Of a stretch of DNA of 64,000 nt, positions 52,728 through 64,000 are shown one piece after another. Source of the stretch: Serpula lacrymans var. lacrymans S7.9 (lineage: Eukaryota; Basidiomycota; Agaricomycetes; Boletales; Serpulaceae); the NCBI RefSeq assembly GCF_000218685.1, contig NW_006763292.1:1571685-1635684 (forward strand), written 5' to 3'. The notes under the pieces were generated by a model. The model was not told where the DNA came from and ran no database searches. It worked only from the letters and a program-made list of their open reading frames with translations. A program made the translations under genes and the position numbers. Numbering within the stretch: position 1 is the stretch's first letter; every line of letters starts with the position of its first letter.

Positions 52728-55700
52728 ATGTATTTCCCGACATCCGCTGCAAGACAACTTTCTACAGTCTCCGCTTTACCCGATGCCCCGCCAGAGCCCG
52801 TTCTATGTTTTTCAGCCAGTCCCCGCAAACTGCTATTCTGCACCTTGACCAGAACCACATTGACCGTCTGGCGTGTCCGTGTAGGTCGCGTCTTCCCCAA
52901 TATCCACTGAGCAGAAAGTCTTATTGTACGCTCTGGTAGCCGTCCACTGTGTTGGCATGTCTGTCCCGAACTTCCCAGTCTTTGGATGAGCATGGTGAGA
53001 ATTTGTCGGCGACGTGGTCACCAGACGGTAGCAGAATCATTATTCAGGTAAGAGTATATTGCTACTCGCATTTGACTCGAGCAGAACCATCCTGTCGCAG
53101 ACCACTTTATCGTACCTCGTCCTTGTCACCGTGGACTACATCCCAGATGCACCCGTCTATCAGGCACCAGCATTTGGCTCCAATGCACAGCGTAACTTTC
53201 TTGCTGGAGCAGGCGAGGGTCTACCCCTACAGTCACTCAGTCTTGCCTTTGAAGGTGTGATTCGTGTAGATGGTAATTTACTCAGGTTAGGTCGCAGATC
53301 CTCCAATATGCCATGTATCTCGCTCTTATCTCCGTCGCAGTGTATCACCTCGCAAGAATTGCATTCTGTTTTCTACCAAGAACCCTTCAGCTGTTCAACG
53401 TATACCATGGCCCATATATGACGAGAGTGACGGAGAATTTGAGGAGCAATCCGCAAAGAAACTATTGATTGAGGAAGAAACGTGGACGGTATGCGAGCGC
53501 GAATTCCCTTGGCTGGTTGATTCTAGTGGTGATTCTTACTCTCGTGGAAACGTGTCTGAATTGCTAAAGCCTACCTTGTATATCACAAGTCACCGTCACC
53601 AAAATTTCGCACTTGGCCACTGGACTAGAGACCTGGGTTACCTCTGATGGGAGAGCCTATTTTGTCCGACTCCATGACAGCATACAATTCAAGGATGGGC
53701 TTAATGGACAAGAGTACGCGGTATCAACGCCTGGCGAAGTAACGTGTGCCCTTATTTTTTCCGAGTTCCTACTGAGTGTTATTTTCCCTTAGCACAACGA
53801 CCAAACAAGCGCCTCCATAAATAGGAGGTCTTCGTCACCCGAGAGAAATACTTCCGCTCAACGACATTATCAATGGCAGGGAACCTGTATTCACAATTAC
53901 GAAGTTCCTCGATGGGTACAGAAGCGACGTCAGACTGAAGATGACGAGTCTTCTGGTGCTAGCCCGCTTTACGTGGAACCTCGTCGGGCCACAACGGTCG
54001 CTGTCAATGAAAAGTTCTCCCTCATTGCTATCGGTACCCAGGGGTCTGTTAGATTCCCCTTCGTTTTTGCACCTGCGCTCATTACAGCGAAACGTTTAGT
54101 GGTGCTGTTGAGTACAGTAGCTTCCCTGCTCCAGATGGAGTGACTCCCAAGGCACAGGTGATCAAAATTACGAACCCACACAACAGAGAGAGTGGTGCAG
54201 TGTTGTCTATGAAGTGGAGTTCTGATGGATATGTCTTGGCTGTGGGATGTCAGAATGGCTGGGCAATTTTCAGTGTTGGCGGCCGTTGCCTGGCTCAAGG
54301 GTTTGGTGTTGATGATAGGATTGACGTGGAGAAGTGGGTCTTTACTTGAATGATGTGTGCCCCTTTTTCAAGCGTCTTCTCAACCAGGTTCCAAGACACT
54401 TTCATGTGCGGTATTCGAGATATGGTGAGTCTCTTTTTATACTCTTGCTAGCATCGCATTCAATGTTGCGATAGTTTTGGTCCCCGGGCAATTTTGAACT
54501 GCTTGCGCTGGCGCATCCATCCGATAATAGTAAGGGCGCATTTCTCAGTCTTCTTTTTGCTCTTGTTGAACATTTATAAGGTGTAGATGGACAGATATTT
54601 GTTATACCCTTCGCCAAGAGTGCTACAACTGGCCAGCATTCTCCTGTTAGTAATTCTGCCTTGAGCATACCCACTTTTCGAAAACTGAACATAATTTTCA
54701 GGATAACACCCGTTATGCCTTTTTGCAAATGGACGACCGTGCCCTTGTCTACAGGGGTGTAGATCAGCCAGACATGAGCGTGATCAATCCAGAATCAGAC
54801 GTTTGGCAACATATCAAGGCATGGGACTACCATACTATTTTTGCAATTATGACTGACTACGAAATAGATCCCTCAAGCCTATCTAGCAAGCAACTGGCCT
54901 ATTCAATATTCAGCGCTCAGTAATGACGGTCGTCTCATTGCTGTAGCAGGGCGACGAGGCCTCATACATTACAGCTCCAGCTCAGGTCGCTGGAAGCTCT
55001 TCGCGGATGTGATACAAGAACAAGCGTTTGCTGTGAAAGGTGGATTGCTCTGGTTTCATCATGTTTTGATCGCGGCCGTCGAAGTTTCCAAGTCACACCA
55101 GGTCAAACTTGAAGCAGTCCTTCCTAAATATATAACAAATAAACTGACTGGCGTTCTTAATTAGATTCGGCTTTATTCTCGAGATATGGAACTCAGCAAC
55201 CAAAATGTGCTGCATCGAGAGACCGTATCTTCTGCAGTGGTCATCCTTTCCCTTGTCGATAACTCACTGCTGGCATATACGGCCGACAACATGCTCACAC
55301 ATTATCTAATCGTCCCTACCGACGATACCATCAAACTACATTTGTGCGGTAGTATCAGCTTTAATGGTATTATTGCAGCTCCCAGCGCTGTCAGAGTGCT
55401 GAGTTGGATGATTCCAAGCGCCCAAAAACGTACTGCCCAATCATTAGTTATTGTTGAGTTGATACTGAAGTTCTTTCTCAGAGCTTGGAGATCCTGTGGA
55501 CGACCTTGCCGTTGCGACTGTATTGATGATGGTAGGCGGCCAGCTCGTCTTGCTCCGACCAAGAAAAGTTAGTTTAGTTCCAGCTAGACCACTGGGATGC
55601 TTGACATTCACCTATCCCTTATTCAGGCTGGGAATCAAGAAGTGAAATATGACATGCAGATATTTGCTGACCGGATTGAGTTCTGCTGGATACATCTACG

Positions 55701-56708
55701 GGGCATCGGTGCGCTAGAAAATTCACTGTGGGCATACGACGGTCAAGGGATCAGAGTTTGGTTAAATGCTCTCGCTATTGAATCGTTCCCTTCAAGTGAT
55801 CGAGTTCAACAGAGCGTCAAAGAGAGCGTCAACATCCCTCTTCAATTCTATCCCCTCTGTAAGTTCATATTCATATATATGTACTACAGATCTCTCGCTT
55901 AATCAGAACATAGCTCTCCTCATGGATAAAGGTATCATTATTGGAGTTGAGCACGAGGTCGGTATGCGAATGAATCTGCCATTTGTGAGGTTCAGGCACG
56001 GCACTAGTGTAAGTACGGATTGACTGAAACGACAAGCTAGAACTGAAGATTTAGCACACGCTTTAGTCCCATCTGTTCCTTCATCACGTCCTTCAATATC
56101 ACTTGGAATCAGGCCAAGTCAAAGAGGCAGTTCTTCTCGCATCTCACTATGAACATCTCGTATTTTTCGCTCACGCCCTTGAAATCCTCCTACACACTGT
56201 CGTAGAGTCGGAAAGCACTGTTGAATTCGACAGCGATGGTACGAGTAATGGGATAGGTGGATCAAGGACTCTGTCTTCCGTGATTGAATTCTTGGACCAC
56301 TTTGACGCGGCATTGGATGTCGTAGTAGGATGTGCACGTAAAACGGAAATGACTCGATGGAAACGGCTGTTTGATGTCGTTGGGAATCCGCATAGTCTTT
56401 TCGAGGTGAGTGCCCAAAACATGATTTATGCTGAAAGTATGTCATACTCACTTTACCACTTCCACAAGACTTGCCTCGCGTCCAAAAGATTGAAGACTGC
56501 AGGTTCTTACTTGCTAGTACTTCATAATATGGAACAACTGGACGAAGAGAACCAAGACGCCATTCGGTTATTACAAAGTGCTATTGAAGCGAAGGACTGG
56601 CAGCTTTGTCGAGAGCTGTTGCGCTTCTTGCAATCTATTGATGATAGTGGTAAAGCCTTGAGCCATGCACTGTCAGAGACGAAGATACTGGACAGTAACG
56701 TTCTTTAA
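52728..56708 (+). CDS. RIC1: RIC1, subunit of the Rab6/Ypt6 exchange factor
   Basis: The start MYFPTSAARQL matches the conserved Ric1 opening (MYFP). Exon pieces then read VLCFSASPRKLLFCTLT and TLTVWRVR, an intron to PSTVLACLSRTS and ENLSATWSPDGSRIIIQ, and so on: an N-terminal WD40 propeller. The middle has SMKWSSDGYVLAVGCQNGW and LSNDGRLIAVAGRRGLIHY. From about 55,600 the RIC1 domain follows (YDMQIFADRIEFCWIH, LFLHHVLQYHLESGQVKEA, HYEHLVFFAHALEILLH, TRWKRLFDVVGNPHSLFE, CLASKRLKTAGSYLLVLHNM). At least ten introns; the spliced length is roughly 1,100 residues. Ric1 with Rgp1 loads GTP on Ypt6 for endosome-to-Golgi traffic. Start preferred over an upstream open region that lacks homology. Confidence 0.92.
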
Positions 56709-57069
56709 TCACTGTCACATCGGACCATTCCATATTCCATATTCTGTATTATATAAGGAATAATGTACCATAGTTACCACCAACGCACATGTGGGTCGTA
56801 GCAGGGAAAGAATGTCTATGGTTAGTATAGGGGCTATTGGAACCTGCTCAGTGGTCACGTTTTTATCTGACATTTCCTAAAAGTAATTAGTAACTGCCGG
56901 TGCCAGTGTGACTGACCTCACCGGTGCTTATTTGGTTCCTCGTAACTTGAGCTGTTATCATCTGCTTAGTTTGTAACTTACAAGGTGAACGAGAAGGTCA
57001 GGTTAGATTTATATCACTTTTTATTTTGACCTGGGGTGCTAACTAGTATCAGCAGACTCAGAAATCGAT
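56709..57069. other. intergenic, RIC1 to oxygenase
   Basis: 361 bp; a tattccatattctgtattatataagg stretch just after RIC1 may serve its 3' end. No gene is seen. Confidence 0.4.
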
Positions 57070-58650
57070 ATGGCGAGAAGCATACTCAATCGCACATTAG
57101 CGAGGCTATCCCTAACTCGTTGTGTGCAGATGTCAACTTCATCTAGTCAACGGCAAGCTGTGGATGTGATTTCGATCTCTTATCCCACATTGGTGTCTTC
57201 TCCATTGTCTCTTACCACATCTATTGGTGCGTCGCGTGATAATATGAGCCTATCGGCATGCTCAAGCAATTCGACTGGACCAGAACAAGCCTTCGGATCG
57301 CATCCGCAATCTTTGGGCATCATTCTAGTCAAGGATCTCCCTGAAGCTTATACGTCTTATAGACAGAACCTTTTGAAGCTTGCATACCGTTTTGCAGACC
57401 TGGATGAGCAAACGAGGGAGAAATATGCAGATCCTAAGACTTCCTACAGGTTGGTTTCCAGTTTTCGTGACAATATTTTGCTCTGGGGCTCATTGTGCCT
57501 CGTTTCTAGCTTTGGATGGTCTCACGGGAAGGTGAGATCCTGTACATATTTACTGTTGGCCTGATCAAACCATCTAAACTATACTAGGAGATAATGAATG
57601 GGAAACCTGGTATTCCTATGCATATGCTGTGAATGTAGCATCGTAACGTTTTAATTAATTCGCTTTAGACACGCTCAAGGGGTCATATTACGCAAATCCA
57701 GTAGTCGACTCGCCCAACGTGCCTCTGGAGCTTAGCCAGGCTTATCCTGAGTACTATGGGAATAATATCTGTGAGTGCTTTGTATTTTCGTTTTTCTCGA
57801 TCACCTGAACTTGAATTTTGAATTTACGTCAGGGCCAAACAAGGATGAACAAGGCATCGAAGGGTTTGAATATGCTTTTAAATCTCTGGGAAAGTAGGTG
57901 CTAGTCTTTTATGTAGAAGTAGGTGACGCAAGTTGTACATTGGCAGATTCATCTTCAATGTGGGATGTCAACTAGCTGCTGCTTGCCAGCCCTTTGGTAC
58001 GCACTATGCCTTCGTTTAACGATAGATCTGTCTGAGTTGACCATGTAAATGACAGTTGCCGAGCACATGCCAAACACCTCGATATCCCTTTCTCAACTCA
58101 TCGGCGATTCGCAAACGACGAAAGCACGCTTACTACATTACTTTCCACCGTCACAGGATAGCTCCAAGTCAGCAGAAGAAGCTCTTGATAGTTGGTGTGG
58201 GTTTCATCTCGATCATTCTCTTCTAACTGGTCTTTGTTCGGTGAGAGCATGCGAAGAGCAAATACAGCATTCAGTAATTTTACTTACATTATCCAGGCTA
58301 TGTTTCTCCGCGAGGAAGCTGGTAAAGAACCAACTGTCGTTCCATCGCCATCCCCTACGTCGGGGCTATACATTCGCAATCGTGGTGGGGATCTGACCAA
58401 AGTAGTCATACCCCCAGGGTGTTTAGCTTTTCAGACAGGCCAAGCTTTGGAGCTTATAACTGAAGGGAAGCTGCGCGCTACACCTCACTGCGTCCGTGTT
58501 GGTTTCGGAGGACCAGAGAAGATTTCACGAGAGACATTTGCATTATTCATGCAACCTAACACTGACCAGCATATATCCGCCTCAGAATCATTTGGCCAAT
58601 TCAGTAAAAGAATACTTGCAGAGCATTATCGACATGATTCTACTGGTTAG
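57070..58650 (+). CDS. isopenicillin-N-synthase-like 2OG-Fe(II) oxygenase
   Basis: The first residues MARSILNRTLARLSLTR could be a mitochondrial presequence (Arg-rich, no acids; inference). The DIOX-type N-terminal part follows (SLGIILVKDLPEAY, LAYRFADLDEQTREKYAD). After small exons of 22 nt (57510-57531 and 57588-57609) come GSYYANPVVDSP and YPEYYGNNIWPNKDEQG. The catalytic part has WCGFHLDHSLLTGL with the HxD iron ligands, SGLYIRNRGGD, GCLAFQTGQALELITEGKLRATPHCVR with the distal His, then FALFMQPN. Similar proteins occur across fungi and plants; the substrate is unknown. It is tail to tail with ATG26, 106 bp apart. Confidence 0.88.
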
Positions 58651-58756
58651 ATGGATTACTTAACATATATATACCTGTGCCTACTAGAAAACTATACTTC
58701 ACGGAATGGGAAAACAATATATCATAAAACTCCCGAAATCTACTATAAGGAGGACT

Positions 58757-61700
58757 TTAAGGTTGCGAAGATGCAGAATTCGAACGATGGTGAGAAGATG
58801 TCAACGAGTCTGGTAACACAGACATGACGGCAGCTGCGAGACTATTTCGCTTCATCGTCAATGACCTATCCACTTTGCCTTCACTACGTCGAGAGCCAAA
58901 AGATGACCGTAGATCGTCTTGGTCAGATATTACGCTCCAATCTTCACTCGGTGCTCCACGAGCAGACCCGCCAGAACTATATCTAGACCTGGAACGGCGT
59001 CGGTCGAGCGTCGAGTGGGAGGAGGATGGTCGGGTATCTTGCACCGTGGTATCTTCCGTGTTCGCCTCGTTTTCTGAAGTGTCTTCGACGGCAGTCCGCT
59101 TAATTAACGAGCGTGCATACTCTAAATCGCGATAGATAGCTTCTACAGCAGTGGCTACTCCGTTTTCCTATGGACAAACCCGTTTGTAAATGCAATTTAT
59201 CCCAAGTAAAGGTACTCACCGCACGAATATGTTCCCCAACGAGTTTCGCACGGTCAATCTGCTTGACATCAGTTGTAGCCGATCGAAGTGCTTCTGTCAG
59301 GCTTTCAACCGTGAGCTTACGGACGCCTGAGCCAATGCCCAAGGCCTCTACCCGATCGGCCCAGAAAAATTGGTCGCCAAAGAACGGTCTAATGATAGTT
59401 GGTATACCAGCTGCAACGCGACGTGTCAGAAAAACTCATCAGAAATAACTTCAAACTATGTACCACGTAAGCTAGCCCCTGTAGTACCTGCACCACCGTG
59501 GTGGCACGCAGCATCTATGCGTTGGAAGAGCCAATCATGAGGAATCGATGATATCGCGTATATCTGCTTGGGGAGAGGTTCCTCTGGTTCAGCGGCCTCG
59601 CCAGTCTTCACGTGCAGCCTATCAGACCAGCCCTTAGAGAGAATAGCATAAACACCGCTTTGAACAATCGCCTCGATTATACATCGGGTCATAGCTTGCG
59701 GATTCGAGACGACTATGCTTCCAAAGCCGATATAAACCACCTTTTTTCCTGCCTGATGCGCGGAGTCGATAAAAGGAATCAGATCAGGAGGAGGTACCCA
59801 TTTCTTCGCACCGACTTCCGCGTCATCAAGGAACCAGTAACCTGAACACAACACGTGAAGTGATGAAAAGATTGAAGTATTTGTGCACTCACCTGTTACG
59901 CGAATCCACTCAGGCCAATCTAAGGGAGGTGGAACAACATGGGGGCTGAAGTTGTAAAGAAAGGGGATCTTATGGGGTTCCATCTTGTCCAGACTAGTGC
60001 TCCCTAAATGTAAAACATTACGTCGCCAGCGATTTATTTGTCCAGACGTAGCGCGCCAGAAAACTTGGTCGAACATAACATATGACTATATGACGGAATG
60101 AGATATTATTTAAATTAAAGGGCGTTAATTTTACCATGTAGTTATAACTACCACCCATCTGGAACGGGTTAGGATAAAATGAGATTACTTGTATGTTGGC
60201 TTTAAAAGTGAGTGTTTACCTTATGTTCCGGTACAGCGAAGGCATGCGGATATGCCCTAGATACGTGAGTTGCTTCGTTTAATCAAATTAGTCGAATGTA
60301 GGGTTACCTGGTGCGCGTCCAAGTCATGGTGAATGCTCTGAAATATGGTATTTGTAGGGCCTCGGCGATATGGATGCCTCCCATAGCACTTGGGCTCTCG
60401 ATCAGAACATCAGTGCCTTGACATGCATCCCATGAGGTTTTCAGTAGATCGTCTAGCCACCCACGAAACTGTGACATAAAGTCTATAATCACGTCTCGAA
60501 AAGAAACAGGCGTAATATCGTACCTTTTGTACTCCTTCCTTCAGGAAAGAAACTGTAAACATGCCATTGTCAACGCATATACGCATTAGTTCCGCCGGAT
60601 CGCCACCGACATAGCCGAACTCTATTCCATGCTTTGAAACAAAAAAACAAAAAGTGAGTTCGAAGACAAACATTATAGGACACCACCTACCGCTTCTATC
60701 CAGACTTTGAACTCTCCATGAGTCGCAATTCTGACTCGGTGCCCATCTGCCATCAAACCCCTAGCAAGAGAGATATACGGCTGCACGTCCCCTCGAGAGC
60801 CTATGGTAAGGAAAGTAAAATGTAGGGGCTTCTGAGGTTTGAAGGTTAAGAATGTTGAAGAAGCCGAGGTAAACATCACGGCTGGTAAAGAATCTGCTAG
60901 ATTTTCGGGAGGTGGTATCGAATTTGCGTCGGTGCTAGACGAGCTACGAGGCTCAAACTCTTCTAGGATGAGGGCATCTCGTTTCCCTTGGGTGAGAGGT
61001 TGTGGTTCAACGGCATGCAAACGTTTTCTAACATCTTCTAATTGCTTTTCCACAATTGTGACAAATGCATTACGTCGGTCTTCCACGCCAAATTCGAAGA
61101 AAAGTTCCTCATGACCTTTGATGATGATTATGAGGCCATGATGACCAAATCTCGCCGCTTTAGTCTTCTCCACGGTCAACACATCACGTAAAGGCAAAAC
61201 CATCTAGCAAGCAAAAGTCAGATCTAGGATCGAAGAGTGAAAAGAAGACAACTCGTACTCGGGTTCTGGCCGTCAGCGGGCCACTAGACTTGAAGCAGAA
61301 GTAGTTCGTGGAAACGTATAGTCGGCCATACACAGGTAAGAGTCGGAATATATATCCAGTGAAATCTTGAGAGAAGTCAGAACATGCAGATAGCCAGACA
61401 AGAAATACATACATCCGAGCAGAGTTTCCTTGTCATCGAAGGCAAAAGCATTTTTGAACTTTTCAGTTGCATGAAGATCTACGGTTGCCTCCTGAGTTTC
61501 TAATATACTATAGCCAAGGTCATTTGTGCCGCTCCCTGATCGATTGGCTGGAGTGGGAGAAGAATACACCTCTGATACGTTACTTGCGACCGGGGAAGTC
61601 GATAATATAGCAGCAGAATCACCAGGAGATGTGATGGCCGAGGACAAACTAAACACTTTTCGTGAACCCTTGAGCCACGACGGGACACCTACATTCCATG

Positions 61701-64000
61701 AGCTGCCACTCGAACCACTGTCCTTAATTGCCATATCGGACATGTCGCCGATAAGGGTAGATGGAGGGTACGTATGGTCTGTTGTGGTAACATTCAGTGA
61801 TGTACTATGCGATGGAGGATGCTTATTTTTAGCACTCTCGGAGACGTCTGATATGTTAGGTGGCGAAGTGGTGATAGGGATAAAAGAGGTATCGCCTCTC
61901 TTGGAAATATGAGTATAATCTTCTGAGCCTTCTGAGCGGTCAGGAGCACTACCGATACGACCGAGGGGAAGAGTGTCCTGGAAGGGTCGTAATAATGACG
62001 ACAGGCTGAAGCCCGATGTAATCTTGCTGGTATCAGGTATAGGAAGACTGCGAGCACGATCTATCGCCTGAGGAACTGACGGCAACGGTCGAAGAGTGGT
62101 CGTGTCAACGACCGTTTGTGGCGAAGACCTCTGGACAAAATTGCGACCTGCGCGCACAGCGTCACGTATCTGTTCCAGCGCGGCTGGCAAATCATGAAAA
62201 TATGCAAAGAAGTAAGAGTCCATAGAGATATTGTCCTCTTTGTCAATAACCTTGACTTCGATGGTTTCGCTGAAGTCCATGGCAGACGACTTCTCTACGT
62301 CAAGAACAGCAGAATAAGGTATAGCAATCTAAGTGAGGCATTCAGACGTTGTTGAACGCCAATGAAGTAGATCCACTTGCCTTCACACTATCACCCATGT
62401 TTTGTGCCTTGAACATTACCTTCCGAATAGCTTTCACCCATTCATCCCGGCTTGGGACAGAGTCGGCAGATAAAACTAACGACCTTTGAGTCGTGCGCAT
62501 ACGTATATCTTTCTCTCCCGAGGGATCACAAGATATTGCGTAACGTAGATCGACTATCCCATGAGGAAAATATGGGTCCTGGGATAGATTGTAAGGGGAC
62601 TTTCTCGATATCAATGAAGCACCTCACCGAAGATGACTGATACCAGGAGATTGCATCATTTTTAAGCACAACCCAGTACTTGATCCATCGCTTCGTGCGC
62701 TGAGTCTTCTTATTGAGAGATCCAGACTTCAAAACTTGATCCTATAATTTGTGTTAGGACTGATGTAAAGAAGCACTGGAAAGTAGATCACCTCTCGTGC
62801 TGGCATATGGGCAAAGAAGCATAGGTGGGAGTTAGTGAGGTACATATAACCCTGTAATACTGCTCAAGCATTTAGAATCCAGAAGATATCTATAAATGAA
62901 AAGCACGAAAAGAAAACTCACAAACAGAACGGAGTAGCCAACATGGCATCTCTTTATGTAGCTTAGTACTGCGTTCCTGACACCAACAAGTAACTTACCA
63001 GCAACCACTTCGTCGATGTCATTCAGATCGAAAACTTCTTTCAATTTCTCGGCCAGACGTGTCCTCCGCTGGACCCTAACGGTCGTCATACTCCCTGTAC
63101 GGCTGTATGCATTTCTTTCGAAAGCTTCGCTTACAACAGACGAAGAGGGTGGCTGGGACTTGATATATTCAGGTCTGTGAGCCGCAGGGCGAGGAGTCAC
63201 TGCTTCAAAATCTTCCACCTCGCCATCATCTTCGGAGTTGACCATTCCTTCCGAAAAATATGGCCCTTCTTGTACTGTCCGCGTAGATAAATGCCCTCTT
63301 AGACCCGCAAGAGGAGCTGACGCGTCCACTCTACGGGAACGAGCGACAGGTCGATATATAGCGTGAATGGAGGAAGCCATCCTGTTATCTAGGTTTTATT
63401 TCGATAAGCATATAATTGGCTGGCACGAGGGCACAGTACTCACCAGATGTTCCTTCCTCACTATCAGAGTCCAGCTGTGGAGCAGCGTTAGATCCGTCTT
63501 CATCACCCGGTTCGTCCGTCCATGGCAATGCTTGTAATGCTTGAATAAGAGTCTGTGTTCCGGCTCGCATCTATAACAGACAGCTAAGGGTTAAGACACT
63601 CTGTAGCTGACGTAAGAAGATAAACCGCACAGAATCAACTCCCCGGAAAGACTGTAGGGAAGGTCTACTCGGCACAGAAGATGGTGATCGAGGTCGTATG
63701 AAAGGAGAGTCGTCGTTGAAGGCTGAATCGCTTGTGGGAGAACCTGGAGGCGACATGACTGGGGAGACAAGCTGCGATTGCGCAGTTGAGTTACCAGGTA
63801 CTACACCCATGATAGGTATCATGAAGGATTTATATGCGCAGTTTGACAGCTTCTTACCTTCCTGATGAGTATGACGGTCGTGTGATTGCTCCTTTGCTTT
63901 TCCCTTGCGATTAGAAGAGGAAAATCGACGTCTTGAACCTGAGGGCGGTGAATTCGATAGAACAGGGTTGAATTTTCCACTGATGCTTCTTCCAAGGTCG
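58757..64000 (-). CDS. ATG26: sterol 3-beta-glucosyltransferase Atg26/Ugt51-like, 5' end outside
   Basis: The open end at 64,000 reads inward through a Ser/Arg-rich region (an intron at about 63,857-63,799 leads to [10 protein letters not shown]). Domains in order: first GRAM ([30 protein letters not shown], 63,060-62,810), PH ([22 protein letters not shown], from 62,735), a Ser/Thr-rich linker, second GRAM ([16 protein letters not shown], 61,330-61,270), then the GT28-type transferase ([70 protein letters not shown]). A Ser/Arg-rich tail ends SNSASSQP. The enzyme puts glucose from UDP-glucose on ergosterol and acts in pexophagy in some yeasts. At least ten introns. It is cut by the window edge, so the true start is not seen. 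Confidence 0.94.

Noticed and set aside
28600..64000. Biosynthetic or functional gene cluster
   Set aside because: The genes belong to unrelated housekeeping processes; closeness reflects gene density, not a pathway.

Overview
The window looks like nuclear DNA of a basidiomycete fungus, most likely an agaricomycete. The genes at 27.9-64 kb have many 50-60 nt introns with GTRAGT-type donors, CTRAC-type branch points and YAG acceptors. The repeats include a Ty3/gypsy family, a Tc1/IS630-like transposase, Tnp2-like and Plavaka-like transposases and a TET/JBP-type dioxygenase remnant, a mix known from mushroom-forming fungi. No rRNA gene, canonical tRNA gene or CRISPR array was seen.

The window has two parts that meet near 27.64 kb. 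Positions 1-27,640 are an AT-rich transposon graveyard: a copia-like RNase H remnant (1-357), two large copies and one fragment of a terminal-inverted-repeat element with CTATA palindromes and a tRNA-like core (1,906-2,703; 20,975-21,683; 24,671-24,839), a TET/JBP remnant (4.1-5.2 kb), a truncated gypsy element (5.4-7.9 kb), a Tc1-like transposase split by a solo LTR (8.05-9.59 kb), a multi-exon pseudogene of unknown function (9.7-11.5 kb), a Tnp2-like transposase relic (12.3-14.3 kb), a gypsy element with both LTRs and a 5-bp target duplication (14,790-20,853), a Plavaka-like relic (23.5-24.6 kb) and nested LTR debris (24.8-27.6 kb). Several solo LTRs keep their target duplications, so the order of insertions can be read.

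Positions 27,940-64,000 hold 13 closely spaced protein-coding genes. In order: SGT2 (-), PRP19 (+), an oligopeptide transporter (-), a UPS2/PRELID3-like lipid carrier (-), a TauD-type 2-oxoglutarate dioxygenase (-), a multi-pass membrane protein of unknown function (+), an SSK2-type MAPKKK (-), the DRG1/RBG1 GTPase (+), a metallo-beta-lactamase-fold hydrolase (+), a UPS1-like PRELI protein (+), RIC1 (+), an isopenicillin-N-synthase-like oxygenase (+) and the sterol glucosyltransferase ATG26 (-, 5' end outside the window). They serve unrelated housekeeping roles: tail-anchored protein targeting, splicing, peptide uptake, mitochondrial phospholipid transport, sulfur scavenging, osmostress signalling, translation, Golgi trafficking and sterol glucoside synthesis. 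There is no sign of a pathway cluster.

The most notable observations are: (1) the DRG1 homologue, whose frame closes to a family-sized 366 residues only if a 1-nt exon (49,077) is used, alongside a 6-nt exon and four opening exons of 14-18 nt; (2) the TIR element, whose core carries A-box-like, B-box-like and T-run signals plus a hairpin with two compensated base pairs between copies; (3) catalytic Asp residues changed to Asn in several unrelated transposons, mostly in CpG context, next to a TET/JBP relic; (4) loss of the chromodomain from the gypsy element with paired LTRs while a sister fragment keeps it. Gene models and exon coordinates were worked out by hand; those with exact sums are flagged.
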